From positions 806,001-870,000 of the forward strand of contig NZ_AP023287.1 in assembly GCF_014218295.1 (NCBI RefSeq): 64,000 nucleotides of DNA, given 5' to 3'. This DNA comes from Mycolicibacterium litorale (lineage in GTDB: Bacteria > Actinomycetota > Actinomycetes > Mycobacteriales > Mycobacteriaceae). Positions 16,410-24,246 of the stretch are shown here, piece by piece (the stretch's first letter is position 1; each line of letters begins with the position of its first letter). The notes below the pieces were generated by a model. That model had not been told where the DNA came from and made no database searches. It worked only from the letters and a program-made list of their open reading frames with translations. The translations under genes and the position numbers were made by a program.

Positions 16410-17030
16410 ATGGCGCTCGCCGACGCGGTCGAAACCCTGCTCAAGGGCGACACGGTCACGGGCGACGCGACCGACGAGCGGATCCTGCAGGTGGCGGTCG
16501 AACGGTTCACCCGTTTCGGGATCGCGCGCACCAGCGCCGACGACGTGGCGCGCGCGGCCCGCGTCAACCGCACGACGCTGTATCGCCGGATCGGCACCAA
16601 GGACCAGCTCGTGATCGCCGCGATGGCCTACGAGGTGCATCGGATGCGCGCCGAGGTGGTGCGCGAGTCGGAGGCGATCGGCGACAGCGTGGAACGTCTG
16701 CTCCACGGTTTCGTCGCCGCGCTGCAGGCGCTGCGGCACAACCGGTGGATCCAGCAGCTGATCCGTGACGGCGAGATCGAGTTCCTGCTCGATGACACCC
16801 ACACGTTGTTCCACGCTGGAGCGGCGATGGTGGCCGAACGAATCCGTCAGTGCTGGAACGAGATCGGCTACACCGGCGGCGGGGACGCCGACGTCATCGC
16901 CGCCGTCGTTGCCCGCCTCATCCAGTCGCTGGTGACGATGCCGGACGCCCCGCCGGTGCTGTCGACCACCGAGGACATCCGGGCCTTCGCCGACGTCTAC
17001 GTCCGGGCGTTGATCTTCTCGACCGGTTGA
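16410..17030 (+). CDS. TetR family regulator, first copy, probably of the MpaB-like gene
   Basis: A 206-residue TetR-type repressor. The helix-turn-helix spans about 24-68, with TSADDVARAARVNRTTLYRR as its core. The rest is an all-helical ligand domain. It is separated from the MpaB-like gene by 65 bases that hold two TGCA-N4-TGCA sites, its likely operators, and it is divergent from the SDR gene, so it may control both. ATG start eight bases after TAGAGT. Ligand unknown. Confidence 0.9.
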   Translation: MALADAVETLLKGDTVTGDATDERILQVAVERFTRFGIARTSADDVARAARVNRTTLYRRIGTKDQLVIAAMAYEVHRMRAEVVRESEAIGDSVERLLHGFVAALQALRHNRWIQQLIRDGEIEFLLDDTHTLFHAGAAMVAERIRQCWNEIGYTGGGDADVIAAVVARLIQSLVTMPDAPPVLSTTEDIRAFADVYVRALIFSTG

Positions 17031-17038
17031 CCACCCGG

Positions 17039-17075
17039 GTGCATCAGTGCAACATGACTGGGTGCAATGATGCAC
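17039..17075. promoter_or_regulatory. Tandem palindromic operator in front of the first MpaB-like gene
   Basis: GTGCATCAGTGCA (17039-17051) and TGCAATGATGCAC (17063-17075) form an inverted repeat matching at 12 of 13 positions. Each arm contains TGCA-N4-TGCA, and the two sites repeat with a 23-bp period, about two helical turns. Likely bound by the upstream TetR protein. Confidence 0.6.
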
Positions 17076-17095
17076 GCCGTCGGGAGGGGCACGCC

Positions 17096-17989
17096 ATGAC
17101 AGGGCAGCTGGAGACACAGGTCGAGCTGGTCGAACCGGACTCGGTGCTGGGCCGTATCGCGGGCCAGTGGACGTATCTGCCGATGAACGGCGCCGCGTTC
17201 ATGATGCAGGGCATGCATCCGGTGATCGGCGACGTCACCCAGAAGTACTCCGTCGCCCTGACCGACCCGGCCGGCCGGGCGATCCGGTCACTGGATTCGG
17301 TGCAGCAGTGGATCTTCGGCGGTCAGGCTGCGATCGAGGAGGGCAACCGGCTGCGGCGGCTGCACCAACCGCTGCAGATGCGCAACGCCGAGGGTAAGCA
17401 CATCAGTGCCCTCAACCCCGACGCGTACGCGTGGGTGATCGCCACTGCCTACGTCACCACGGTGTCGGCGGCGCCGCTGCTGCTGGGCCGTCCGTTCACC
17501 GAGGCCGAGCTCGACGAGCTGTGGCGCGACAGCGTCCGGGTGGCCAGGATCGTCCAGGTCCCGATGAGCCACTTCCCGCAGACCCGCGAGGAGTACGACG
17601 TCTACTTCAAGAAGATGGTCGCCGAGACGCTGGTCGCCCACCCCTACATCCTCGAGATCCTCGGCGAGATGCGTAAGGGTCAGGTCCCGCCGACCCTGCC
17701 CGCACCGGTGCGGTGGGCGGTGCGCAAAGCCCTGCGGCCGGTGTTCACCGCCACCTACCTGACCACCATAGGGGTGATGGAGCCCGAGGTCCGCGACATC
17801 CTCGGCATCACCTGGACCGACCGGGACCAGCGCAGACTGGAGAACATCTGGCGTGTCATCCGTGCGGCGTATCGGATTCTGCCGGAACGCCTTTCGTACA
17901 CGCCGCTCGCCTATCACGCGCGGCGCCACCACGAGGTTATCCAGAAGATGCGCCGCCGCGAGCTCACGTCGTTCGTCGCCCCCCACTGA
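17096..17989 (+). CDS. Oxygenase MpaB/DUF2236 family protein, first copy
   Basis: A 297-residue DUF2236 protein, the fold of latex-clearing protein Lcp and of fungal MpaB. RLRRLHQPL near residue 88 holds the conserved Arg/His, NPDAYAWVIATAYVTTV follows, and VPMSHFPQTREEYDVYF and a C-terminal YHARRHHEVIQ complete the family pattern. The His could bind haem as in Lcp. The ATG at 17096 has GGGAGGGG upstream; the 82 open codons before it cover the operator and the TetR end. Oxidation of a lipid or terpenoid is plausible, but the substrate is unknown. It converges on menB. Confidence 0.82.
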   Translation: MTGQLETQVELVEPDSVLGRIAGQWTYLPMNGAAFMMQGMHPVIGDVTQKYSVALTDPAGRAIRSLDSVQQWIFGGQAAIEEGNRLRRLHQPLQMRNAEGKHISALNPDAYAWVIATAYVTTVSAAPLLLGRPFTEAELDELWRDSVRVARIVQVPMSHFPQTREEYDVYFKKMVAETLVAHPYILEILGEMRKGQVPPTLPAPVRWAVRKALRPVFTATYLTTIGVMEPEVRDILGITWTDRDQRRLENIWRVIRAAYRILPERLSYTPLAYHARRHHEVIQKMRRRELTSFVAPH

Positions 17990-18001
17990 GCGCCGAAATC
18001 G

Positions 18002-18913
18002 CTAGAAGTAGCGGGGGAACGCCGACCAGTCGGGATCGCGCTTCTGCAGGAACGCGTCGCGGCCCTCGACGGCCTCGTCGGTCATGTACGCCAACCGGGT
18101 CGCCTCGCCGGCGAACACCTGCTGACCCACCAGTCCGTCGTCGATGAGGTTGAACGAGAACTTCAGCATGCGGATCGCCTGTGGTGATTTGCCGTTGATC
18201 TCGGCGGCCCACTGCAGCGCCTCGGACTCCAGGTCGGCGTGGTCGACGACGGCGTTCACCGCGCCCATCTGGTGCATCGTCTCGGCGTCGTAGGCGCGGC
18301 CGAGGAAGAAGATCTCGCGGGCGAACTTCTGCCCGGTCTGACGGGCCAGGTAGGCGCTGCCGAAGCCGCCGTCGAAGCTGCCGACGTCGGCGTCGGTCTG
18401 TTTGAACCGGGCGTGCTCGCGGCTGGCCAGGGTGAGGTCGCAGGTCACGTGCAGGCTGTGCCCGCCCCCGGCGGCCCAGCCGTTGACCAGGCAGATGACC
18501 ACCTTCGGCATGAAGCGGATCAGCCGCTGCACCTCGAGGATGTGCAACCGGCCCGCGCGGGCGGGATCGACCGTCTCGGCTGTTTCCCCAGCGGCGTACT
18601 GGTAGCCGGTGCGCCCGCGGATCCGCTGGTCTCCGCCCGAACAGAACGCCCAGCCGCCGTCCTTGGGCGACGGGCCGTTGCCGGTGAGCAGCACGACGCC
18701 GACGTCGGGGGACATCCGGGCGTGGTCGAGCACCCGGTACAGCTCGTCGACGGTGTGCGGGCGGAAGGCGTTGCGCACCTCCGGCCGGTCGAACGCGATG
18801 CGTACGGTCGGCTTCGGGGTGCCGTCGACGACGTGGCGGTGATACGTGATGTCGGTGAGGTCGAAGCCGGGTACCGGCTGCCAGACCGACGGATCGAACG
18901 GGTTGTCGCTCAT
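18002..18913 (-). CDS. menB: 1,4-Dihydroxy-2-naphthoyl-CoA synthase
   Basis: A 303-residue crotonase-fold enzyme that closes the second ring in menaquinone synthesis from o-succinylbenzoyl-CoA. FCSGGDQRIRG and VNGWAAGGGHSLHVTCDL give the oxyanion hole, VGSFDGGFGSAYLAR carries the Ser and Asp of the active site, and the chain ends in SAFPRYF with the C-terminal Tyr. The tail and length match M. tuberculosis MenB. TAGGTT lies eight bases before the ATG, but the gene also follows ddn by 11 bases, so it may have its own start inside an operon. Confidence 0.96.
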   Translation of the reverse strand: MSDNPFDPSVWQPVPGFDLTDITYHRHVVDGTPKPTVRIAFDRPEVRNAFRPHTVDELYRVLDHARMSPDVGVVLLTGNGPSPKDGGWAFCSGGDQRIRGRTGYQYAAGETAETVDPARAGRLHILEVQRLIRFMPKVVICLVNGWAAGGGHSLHVTCDLTLASREHARFKQTDADVGSFDGGFGSAYLARQTGQKFAREIFFLGRAYDAETMHQMGAVNAVVDHADLESEALQWAAEINGKSPQAIRMLKFSFNLIDDGLVGQQVFAGEATRLAYMTDEAVEGRDAFLQKRDPDWSAFPRYF

Positions 18914-18921
18914 GGCAACAG

Positions 18922-18927
18922 AACCTA
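18922..18927 (-). promoter_or_regulatory. Possible internal -10 for menB
   Basis: TAGGTT on the minus strand, eight bases before the menB ATG and overlapping the stop codon of the upstream gene. Confidence 0.35.
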
Positions 18928-19383
18928 CGTGATGGGGTCGAAGCGGAAGACGGCGCAGCGGCCGGCGAGCGCCTCGAACTCGGCGGGTGTCGCATCGGTG
19001 ACCAGTCCGGCGTTCCGCATGAAGTCGACGCCGGTCGGCACCAGGGTGGGGAACTGGCGCAACAGCGGCCGCGCTTCGTCGGCGGACATCTCCACCATGC
19101 GCACCCGCTCACTGCGACGGTTCTGGGTCAGTGTCACCTCGGGGTTGGCGCGCGCGTTGCGCACCCAGTCCGCACCCGGAAAGCCGCCCACCACATAGCG
19201 TTTGCCGTCGACGTACATCGGAGTGATCGGCGTTGGCCGCGGCTTGCCGGTCTTGCGGCCGGTCACCGTCAGGATCAGCGGCCCCTGTTCACCGAACAGC
19301 GGCACACCGACCTTCGTCGAGGCGATCAGCACCTTGTTCAGCGGTTTGAGCCACCACGGCGGCCGGATGCGTTCCTCGGGCAT
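18925..19383 (-). CDS. Ddn-like deazaflavin (F420)-dependent nitroreductase family protein, copy beside menB
   Basis: A 152-residue split-barrel protein of the Ddn family, which use F420H2 to reduce quinones and activate nitroimidazoles. WWLKPLNKVLIASTKVG is the N-terminal amphipathic helix, LTVTGRKTGKPRPTP the cofactor-phosphate region and VVGGFPGADWVRNARANP the F420 contact region. The ATG at 19383 has GGAGGG just upstream; the open frame before it lies in the HAD gene. It sits 11 bases before menB and 7 bases after the HAD gene, which fits a link to menaquinone redox chemistry. Confidence 0.88.
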   Translation of the reverse strand: MPEERIRPPWWLKPLNKVLIASTKVGVPLFGEQGPLILTVTGRKTGKPRPTPITPMYVDGKRYVVGGFPGADWVRNARANPEVTLTQNRRSERVRMVEMSADEARPLLRQFPTLVPTGVDFMRNAGLVTDATPAEFEALAGRCAVFRFDPIT

Positions 19384-19390
19384 ATCCCTC

Positions 19391-20083
19391 CTAGACGTGT
19401 AGTCCGACACGGGCGAGCGCATCGCGCAGCCCGGTGGGGCGCTCGGCGGTGGGCAGCGGGTCGACGAGGACGAACCGGCAGCCGACGGCGCGCGCGCCGC
19501 CGTCGGCTTCGTCGCTGTCACCGACCATCACCGCATCCGCGGCGTCCACGCCCAGCCGCGACAGCGCGGTGGTGAAGATCTCGGGCGACGGTTTGGTGGC
19601 GCCGACCTCGAAGGACAGCACGAACTCGTCCACCTCGTCCTGGGCGCCGATCGCGGCGAACGCGGGCCGCACGTCGAACGCGATGTTCGACACCACCGCG
19701 GTCTTGACGCCCTGACGGCGCAGACCGGTGAGCACTTCGGCGGTGTCGGGGTACGGCGTCCAGCTCGACGGATCGATGACCCGGCGGTAGAGCTGCTCGG
19801 CGTGGTGGTCGGCGAGCCCGGATTCGCGCAGCACGTGCAGATAGGCCTCGCGGTGCAGATGCGGTGCGAGATCGCGATTGACCCACGCCTGGTCGGCCTC
19901 CGGTGTCATCTCGACCGACCGCCCCGTCGGAGCGGTCAGGCGACGCAGCAGCTCCGCCTGGACGTGGCCGTCGATCTCCCGGGAGTGGACCTCGATACCG
20001 GCGAACCAGCTGTCGTCCTCCTCGAGGCGGAAGAGCGTTCCGGAGAAGTCGAAGAGCGCCGCGCGTACTGTCATCTCCGCCAT
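19391..20083 (-). CDS. HAD superfamily hydrolase
   Basis: A 230-residue HAD-type protein. Motif I is ALFDFSGTL (Asp12), motif II TAVVSN near 122, motif III the Lys of GATKPSPEIF and motif IV VMVGDSDEADGGA. The residue two after the nucleophile is Ser rather than the usual Asp, which may lower phosphatase activity or shift the substrate. The helical cap lies between motifs I and II. The gene lies between the sigma factor (9-base gap) and ddn (7-base gap) in one run. Either ATG 20083 or ATG 20074 may start it. Confidence 0.88.
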   Translation of the reverse strand: MAEMTVRAALFDFSGTLFRLEEDDSWFAGIEVHSREIDGHVQAELLRRLTAPTGRSVEMTPEADQAWVNRDLAPHLHREAYLHVLRESGLADHHAEQLYRRVIDPSSWTPYPDTAEVLTGLRRQGVKTAVVSNIAFDVRPAFAAIGAQDEVDEFVLSFEVGATKPSPEIFTTALSRLGVDAADAVMVGDSDEADGGARAVGCRFVLVDPLPTAERPTGLRDALARVGLHV

Positions 20084-20092
20084 GGTGCCATG

Positions 20093-21343
20093 TCACCGCT
20101 GCCGCATGCCGAGGGCTTTGGCCGCCAACACCTCTCGTTCACGCTCGTTGTCGGTCAGGGTGGCGGCCCGCTCGAATTCGGTGGCGGCCTCGGCGGTGCG
20201 GCCGAGCCGGGCGAGCAGTTCGCCGCGCACGCTGGGCAGCAGATAGGAGTCCTCGAGCCCGGTGAGCGTGTCCACGATGTCCAGTGCGGCCCGCGGCCCG
20301 GAGTCCATGGCGACGGCGACCGCCCGGTTGAGTTCGACGACCGGTGACGGGGTGATCTGCAGCAGGGCGTCGTAGATGGTGACGATGCGGTGCCAGTCGG
20401 TCTCGGCGGTCGACGGCGCGGTCGCGTGGCATTCGGCGAGCGCGGCCTGCAGCGCGTACGGCCCCCACCCGGTGCCGCGCCGGTCGATGGCCGCTGCGGC
20501 GCGGCGCAGTGAAGTGACCCCGCGGCCGATCTGGGCGTGGTCCCACTTCGTGCGGTCCTGGTCCTCGAGCAGGATCGGCCGGCCGTCGCTGTCGGTGCGG
20601 GCCGCGAACCGTGACGCCTGAAGTTCCATCATCGCGACGAGGCCGTGTGGTTCGGGTTCGTCGGGCACCAGGGCGGCGAGGATGCGGCCGAGGCGAAGCG
20701 CTTCGCGGCAGAGTTCGTCACGGATCCACCGCTGTCCGGCCGAGGCCGAGTAGCCCTCGTTGTAGATCAGGTAGATGACACTCAGTACCGACGACAGCCG
20801 CTGCGGATACTGCTCTCGCGGCGGGACCTCGAACGGCACCCGCGCCTCGGCCAGTGTCTTCTTCGCCCGCGCGATGCGTTGTCCCACAGTCGCTTTCGAC
20901 GTGAGAAAGGCGCGCGCTATCTCCTCGGTGGTGAGGCCTGCCACGACGCGCAGCGTCAGCGCGATCTGGCTCTCCCGGGACAGCGCCGGATGGGTGGCGA
21001 CGAAGATCAGCCGCAGCACGTCGTCGTCGATGTGGTCGGGATCCCACGCCGGCTCGTCGAGGTGGGCCTCCAGGTCGCGGGCCAGTTCGGTGTACCTGGT
21101 GCCGAGAGTGTCCTGCCGGCGCCAGTGGTCGATCGCCTTGCGTTTGGCGACGGTGGTCAGCCAGGCGCCGGGGTTGCGCGGCACTCCCGACGACGGCCAC
21201 TGGGTCAGGGCGTCGACGAGGGCGTCGGCCGCGAGGTCCTCGGCCATGCCGACGTCGCCGACGACGCGCGTCAGCGTCGCGACGATCTTGGCGGCCTCCA
21301 TCCGCCACACCGCGTCGACGGTCTGCCGGATGTCTGAAGCCAC
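20093..21343 (-). CDS. ECF42-type RNA polymerase sigma factor with C-terminal TPR-like domain
   Basis: A 416-residue ECF sigma factor of the DUF6596 type. Sigma2 is at about 10-75 (AEDLAADALVDALTQWP then NPGAWLTTVAKRKAIDHWRR) and sigma4 at about 105-165 (LTTEEIARAFLTSKATVGQRI). A long C-terminal domain (about 185-416, with YLIYNEGYSAS and TPR-like helices) is typical of ECF42 and replaces an anti-sigma factor. Such genes normally sit beside DGPF/YCII genes; here the DGPF gene is 13 kb away at 34265. GTG start with CACAAT six bases upstream; 26 bases after fadD8. Confidence 0.9.
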   Translation of the reverse strand: MASDIRQTVDAVWRMEAAKIVATLTRVVGDVGMAEDLAADALVDALTQWPSSGVPRNPGAWLTTVAKRKAIDHWRRQDTLGTRYTELARDLEAHLDEPAWDPDHIDDDVLRLIFVATHPALSRESQIALTLRVVAGLTTEEIARAFLTSKATVGQRIARAKKTLAEARVPFEVPPREQYPQRLSSVLSVIYLIYNEGYSASAGQRWIRDELCREALRLGRILAALVPDEPEPHGLVAMMELQASRFAARTDSDGRPILLEDQDRTKWDHAQIGRGVTSLRRAAAAIDRRGTGWGPYALQAALAECHATAPSTAETDWHRIVTIYDALLQITPSPVVELNRAVAVAMDSGPRAALDIVDTLTGLEDSYLLPSVRGELLARLGRTAEAATEFERAATLTDNEREREVLAAKALGMRQR

Positions 21344-21369
21344 GCGCCCATTGTGCCGAGCGGAGCGGC

Positions 21370-22977
21370 CTACCCGACGGCGCGGCCCGCGCCCGCCCAG
21401 AACTGGGCCCGCACCGCCTTCTTGTCGGGTTTGCCCAGCGCCGTCACCGGCAACGAGTCGACGACGATCACCTGCTTGGGACTGTGGACCGAACCCTTGC
21501 GCTCCTTGACCGCGGTCTGGATCTCGGTGGTCATCGTCGCCACCGCATCCTCGGAGCCGTCGGCGTCCGGCCGCAGCACCACCACCGCGGTGACGGCCTC
21601 ACCCCACTTTTCGTCCGGGGTGCCGATCACGCACACCTGGGCGATCGACGGATGTTCCGCCACAACGTCTTCCACTTCACGCGGGAACACGTTGAAGCCG
21701 CCGGTGACGATCATGTCCTTGGTGCGGTCGACGATGAAGTAGAAGCCGTCCTCGTCCTCCCGAGCGAGGTCGCCGGTGTGCATCCAGCCGTCCCGGAACG
21801 TCTCGGCGGTCGCCTCCGGCAGGTTCCAGTAGCCGCCCGACAGCAGCGGTCCCGATACGCAGATCTCACCGACCTCACCCTGGGGAACGGGCTGACCGTC
21901 CTCACCGAGCAGCGCCACCCGTGCGAACAACGTGGGCCGTCCGCAGGAGGTCAGCCGCCTGTCGTCATGTTCTGACTTCGACAGGTAGGTGATGACCATC
22001 GGCGCCTCGGACTGGCCGTAGTACTGGGCGAAGATCGGGCCGAACCGGCGGATCGCCTCCTTCAGGCGCACCGGGTTCATCGCCGAGGCGCCGTAGTACA
22101 CCGTCTCCAGTGACGACAGGTCGCGGGTGTGCGAATCGGGATGGTCCATCAGCGCGTAGATCATCGACGGCACGAGCATCGTCGCGGTGATCTTCTGCTC
22201 CTCGATGACGCGCAGCACCTCGGCGGGGTCGAACTTCGTCAGCACGATCAGCTCCCCACCCTTGACGATGACCGGGGTGAAGAACGCCGCACCCGCGTGC
22301 GACAGCGGTGTGCACATCAGAAAGCGCGGGTTCTCCGGCCATTCCCATTCCGCGAGCTGCACGGTCGTCATGGTCGTGATGGACTGCGTCGTGCCGATGA
22401 CGCCCTTGGGCTTACCGGTGGTCCCGCCGGTGTAGGTCAGCCCGCCGATGTGGTCGGGCGGCAGGTCGGCGGCGACCAGCGGTGTGGGCGGATACTTGGC
22501 CGCCTCGGCGCTCAGGTCGACGGCGGTCACCCCAGCCTCGGTCAGCGCCTCCGGAACCGGCCCGATCGTCAGCACCTGCTTGAGCGACGGCACCTTCTCC
22601 ACCAGACCCAGCGCCCGCTCGACGAACATCGGGTTGGGATCGATGATCAGCGAGGTGACCCCTGCGTCGGACAGCACGTAGGCGTGGTCGTCGAGCGAGC
22701 CGAGGGGATGCAGGGCGGTGCGGCGGTAGCCCTGCGTCTGGCCGGCGCCGATGATCATCAGCACCTCGGGCCGGTTGAGCGAGAGCAGCCCGACCGCGGC
22801 ACCGGTGCCGGCGCCGAGCGCTTCGAACGCCTGGATGTACTGGCTGATCCGGTCGGCGAGCTCACCGCCGGTCATCGTGGTGTCTCCCAAGTACAGCACG
22901 GGCCGGTCCTTGTGGCGCTTCAGTGCGCCGACCGTGAGGTGGCCGGAGTGGAGGAAATGGCGCAGCTGATCACTCAT
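21370..22977 (-). CDS. fadD8: Acyl-CoA synthetase, FadD8-like
   Basis: A 535-residue AMP-forming ligase. The P-loop is LTYTGGTTGKPKGVIG (about 182-197), YYGQSEAPMVITYL is the A5 region, WMHTGDLAREDEDGF the A7/A8 region and ALGKPDKKAV near the end holds the A10 lysine. The order beside menB and the Rv0552-like gene matches Rv0551c. The ATG at 22977 is seven bases after TAGTCT; 91 open codons upstream cover the intergenic region and are rejected. A KstR consensus overlaps the promoter, suggesting sterol-linked control. It probably heads a five-gene run to menB. Confidence 0.9.
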   Translation of the reverse strand: MSDQLRHFLHSGHLTVGALKRHKDRPVLYLGDTTMTGGELADRISQYIQAFEALGAGTGAAVGLLSLNRPEVLMIIGAGQTQGYRRTALHPLGSLDDHAYVLSDAGVTSLIIDPNPMFVERALGLVEKVPSLKQVLTIGPVPEALTEAGVTAVDLSAEAAKYPPTPLVAADLPPDHIGGLTYTGGTTGKPKGVIGTTQSITTMTTVQLAEWEWPENPRFLMCTPLSHAGAAFFTPVIVKGGELIVLTKFDPAEVLRVIEEQKITATMLVPSMIYALMDHPDSHTRDLSSLETVYYGASAMNPVRLKEAIRRFGPIFAQYYGQSEAPMVITYLSKSEHDDRRLTSCGRPTLFARVALLGEDGQPVPQGEVGEICVSGPLLSGGYWNLPEATAETFRDGWMHTGDLAREDEDGFYFIVDRTKDMIVTGGFNVFPREVEDVVAEHPSIAQVCVIGTPDEKWGEAVTAVVVLRPDADGSEDAVATMTTEIQTAVKERKGSVHSPKQVIVVDSLPVTALGKPDKKAVRAQFWAGAGRAVG

Positions 22978-22984
22978 GGGCAAC

Positions 22985-22990
22985 AGACTA
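22985..22990 (-). promoter_or_regulatory. Leaderless-type -10 of fadD8
   Basis: TAGTCT on the minus strand, seven bases before the fadD8 ATG; its upstream end overlaps the KstR consensus by two bases. Confidence 0.5.
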
Positions 22991-23002
22991 GAACGTGTTC
23001 CA
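22989..23002. promoter_or_regulatory. Candidate KstR operator
   Basis: TAGAACGTGTTCCA fits the published mycobacterial KstR palindrome TNNAACNNGTTNNA at all eight fixed positions. It lies just upstream of and overlapping the fadD8 -10, where a bound repressor would block transcription. Confidence 0.6.
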
Positions 23003-23074
23003 ATTCCAGTCAGCCGGTCCCCGCGAATCCGTCCCCAAGTGGGCTTCTGCGCGACTTCGACCGCTCGGGCGCCC

Positions 23075-23121
23075 GGTAGCCACTCGGGCGGGGACGCGGC
23101 CCCGTCCGGGTAGCCACTCGG
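23075..23121. repeat. Direct repeat GGTAGCCACTCGG
   Basis: Two exact 13-base copies at 23075-23087 and 23109-23121, offset by 34 bases, inside the fadD8-mce intergenic region. The first forms the loop of a 6-bp stem (CGCCCG/CGGGCG). Confidence 0.6.
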
Positions 23122-23316
23122 CGTGGGCCCGGCGTCCGGGGCCACGAGTGTGAATCGAGCGCCAAGAGTCCGTGTCGCCTTGTGCTCAGCCGGGTTCGGG
23201 CGAGTTTGCCGGAATCCTTGCCCATCCGCTAAGTGAATGTGCATACTCATCCCCGGTAGGGCGGGGGCTCCAAGACGTGAGGGTCACCGGACGATCGCTC
23301 CCCGCGATATACGGCT

Positions 23317-23344
23317 TCAATCGGGAATATCCAGCATCAATCGG
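23317..23344. repeat. Direct repeat TCAATCGG upstream of the mce operon
   Basis: Two exact 8-base copies at 23317-23324 and 23337-23344 with a 20-bp period, 41-68 bases before the yrbE start. Possible regulator site. Confidence 0.4.
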
Positions 23345-23384
23345 TGTCGCGGCGAACGCTGCAGCACGAGTGTGAAGGCAATAT

Positions 23385-24242
23385 GTGAACGGCAATTCGC
23401 CCAAGGTGGTGACCGGTGACGGCGTAGAGGCCATCGCCGACTGGGCCGGTGGCTACGTCAGGCGGCACCCCCTCGCGTCGCTGTCCACGGTCGGCGACCA
23501 GTTCGTCCTCGGTGTGCGGACCGCCCAGTTCTTCCTGATCGACCTGCTCACCGGCCGCTTCCAGTGGCAGGAGTTCGTCCGGCAGGGCGCCTTCATGGCC
23601 GGCACCGCCGTGCTGCCGACCGTCCTCGTCGCCCTGCCGATCGGCGTCACCCTCTCCATCCAGTTCGCGCTGCTGGCCGGGCAGGTCGGCGCCACCTCGC
23701 TGGCCGGCGCCGCGAGCGGGCTGGCCGTCATCCGCCAGGCTGCATCGCTGACCGCCGCGATCCTGATGGCCGCCGCCGTCGGCTCGGCGATCACCGCCGA
23801 TCTCGGCTCGCGCACCATGCGCGAGGAGACCGACGCGATGGAGGTCATGGGCGTCTCGGTGATCCGGCGCCTCGTCGTCCCGAGGTTCGCCGCCGCCGTC
23901 ATGGTCGGTGTCGCGCTGACCGGCGTCGTGTGCTTCGTCGGTTTCCTCGCGAGCTACCTGTTCAACGTCTACTTCCAGGACGGCGCACCCGGCAGCTTCG
24001 TCGCCACCTTCGCCTCGTTCGCCACCACCGGCGACATGGTCGTGGCTCTGGTCAAGGCCGTCATCTTCGGCGCCATCGTCGCGGTGGTCTCGTGCCAGAA
24101 GGGGTTGTCCACGCAGGGCGGCCCGACCGGGGTGGCGAACTCCGTCAATGCCGCTGTCGTGGAATCCATCCTGGTGCTGATGGTGGTCAACGTCGCGATC
24201 AGCCAGCTCTACATCATGATGTTCCCGCGAGTGGGGCTCTAG
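23385..24242 (+). CDS. yrbEA: YrbE/MlaE-type permease, first subunit of the Mce transporter
   Basis: A 285-residue membrane permease of the MlaE family that pairs with YrbEB as the channel of an Mce lipid importer. About five or six helices; VGSAITADLGSRTMREETDAMEVMG at the centre contains the EExDA loop (EETDA), the coupling helix that contacts the Mkl/MceG ATPase. No ATPase gene is in the window, as usual in mycobacteria. The GTG at 23385 has AAGG upstream. Four bases separate its stop from yrbEB. It opens the operon that runs to about 33952. Confidence 0.94.
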   Translation: MNGNSPKVVTGDGVEAIADWAGGYVRRHPLASLSTVGDQFVLGVRTAQFFLIDLLTGRFQWQEFVRQGAFMAGTAVLPTVLVALPIGVTLSIQFALLAGQVGATSLAGAASGLAVIRQAASLTAAILMAAAVGSAITADLGSRTMREETDAMEVMGVSVIRRLVVPRFAAAVMVGVALTGVVCFVGFLASYLFNVYFQDGAPGSFVATFASFATTGDMVVALVKAVIFGAIVAVVSCQKGLSTQGGPTGVANSVNAAVVESILVLMVVNVAISQLYIMMFPRVGL

Positions 24243-24246
24243 ACCG

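Larger units (their letters stand above)
22978..23384. other. Divergent intergenic region between fadD8 and the mce operon
   Basis: This 407-base stretch holds no supported gene. It contains the fadD8 promoter and KstR site at its left end, two copies of GGTAGCCACTCGG with a GC-rich hairpin (CGCCCG at 23070, CGGGCG at 23085) in the middle, and a more AT-rich right part with two TCAATCGG copies before the mce start. Open frames through it are shadows. Confidence 0.6.

Noticed and set aside
22991..23000. GAACGTGTTC as an SOS/LexA box
   Set aside because: The mycobacterial SOS box needs four bases between GAAC and GTTC; here there are two. The KstR pattern fits instead.
22978..23250. N-terminal extension of FadD8 by 91 codons
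   Set aside because: The extension covers the promoter, the KstR site and the repeats and has no family similarity; the ATG at 22977 starts the normal protein.
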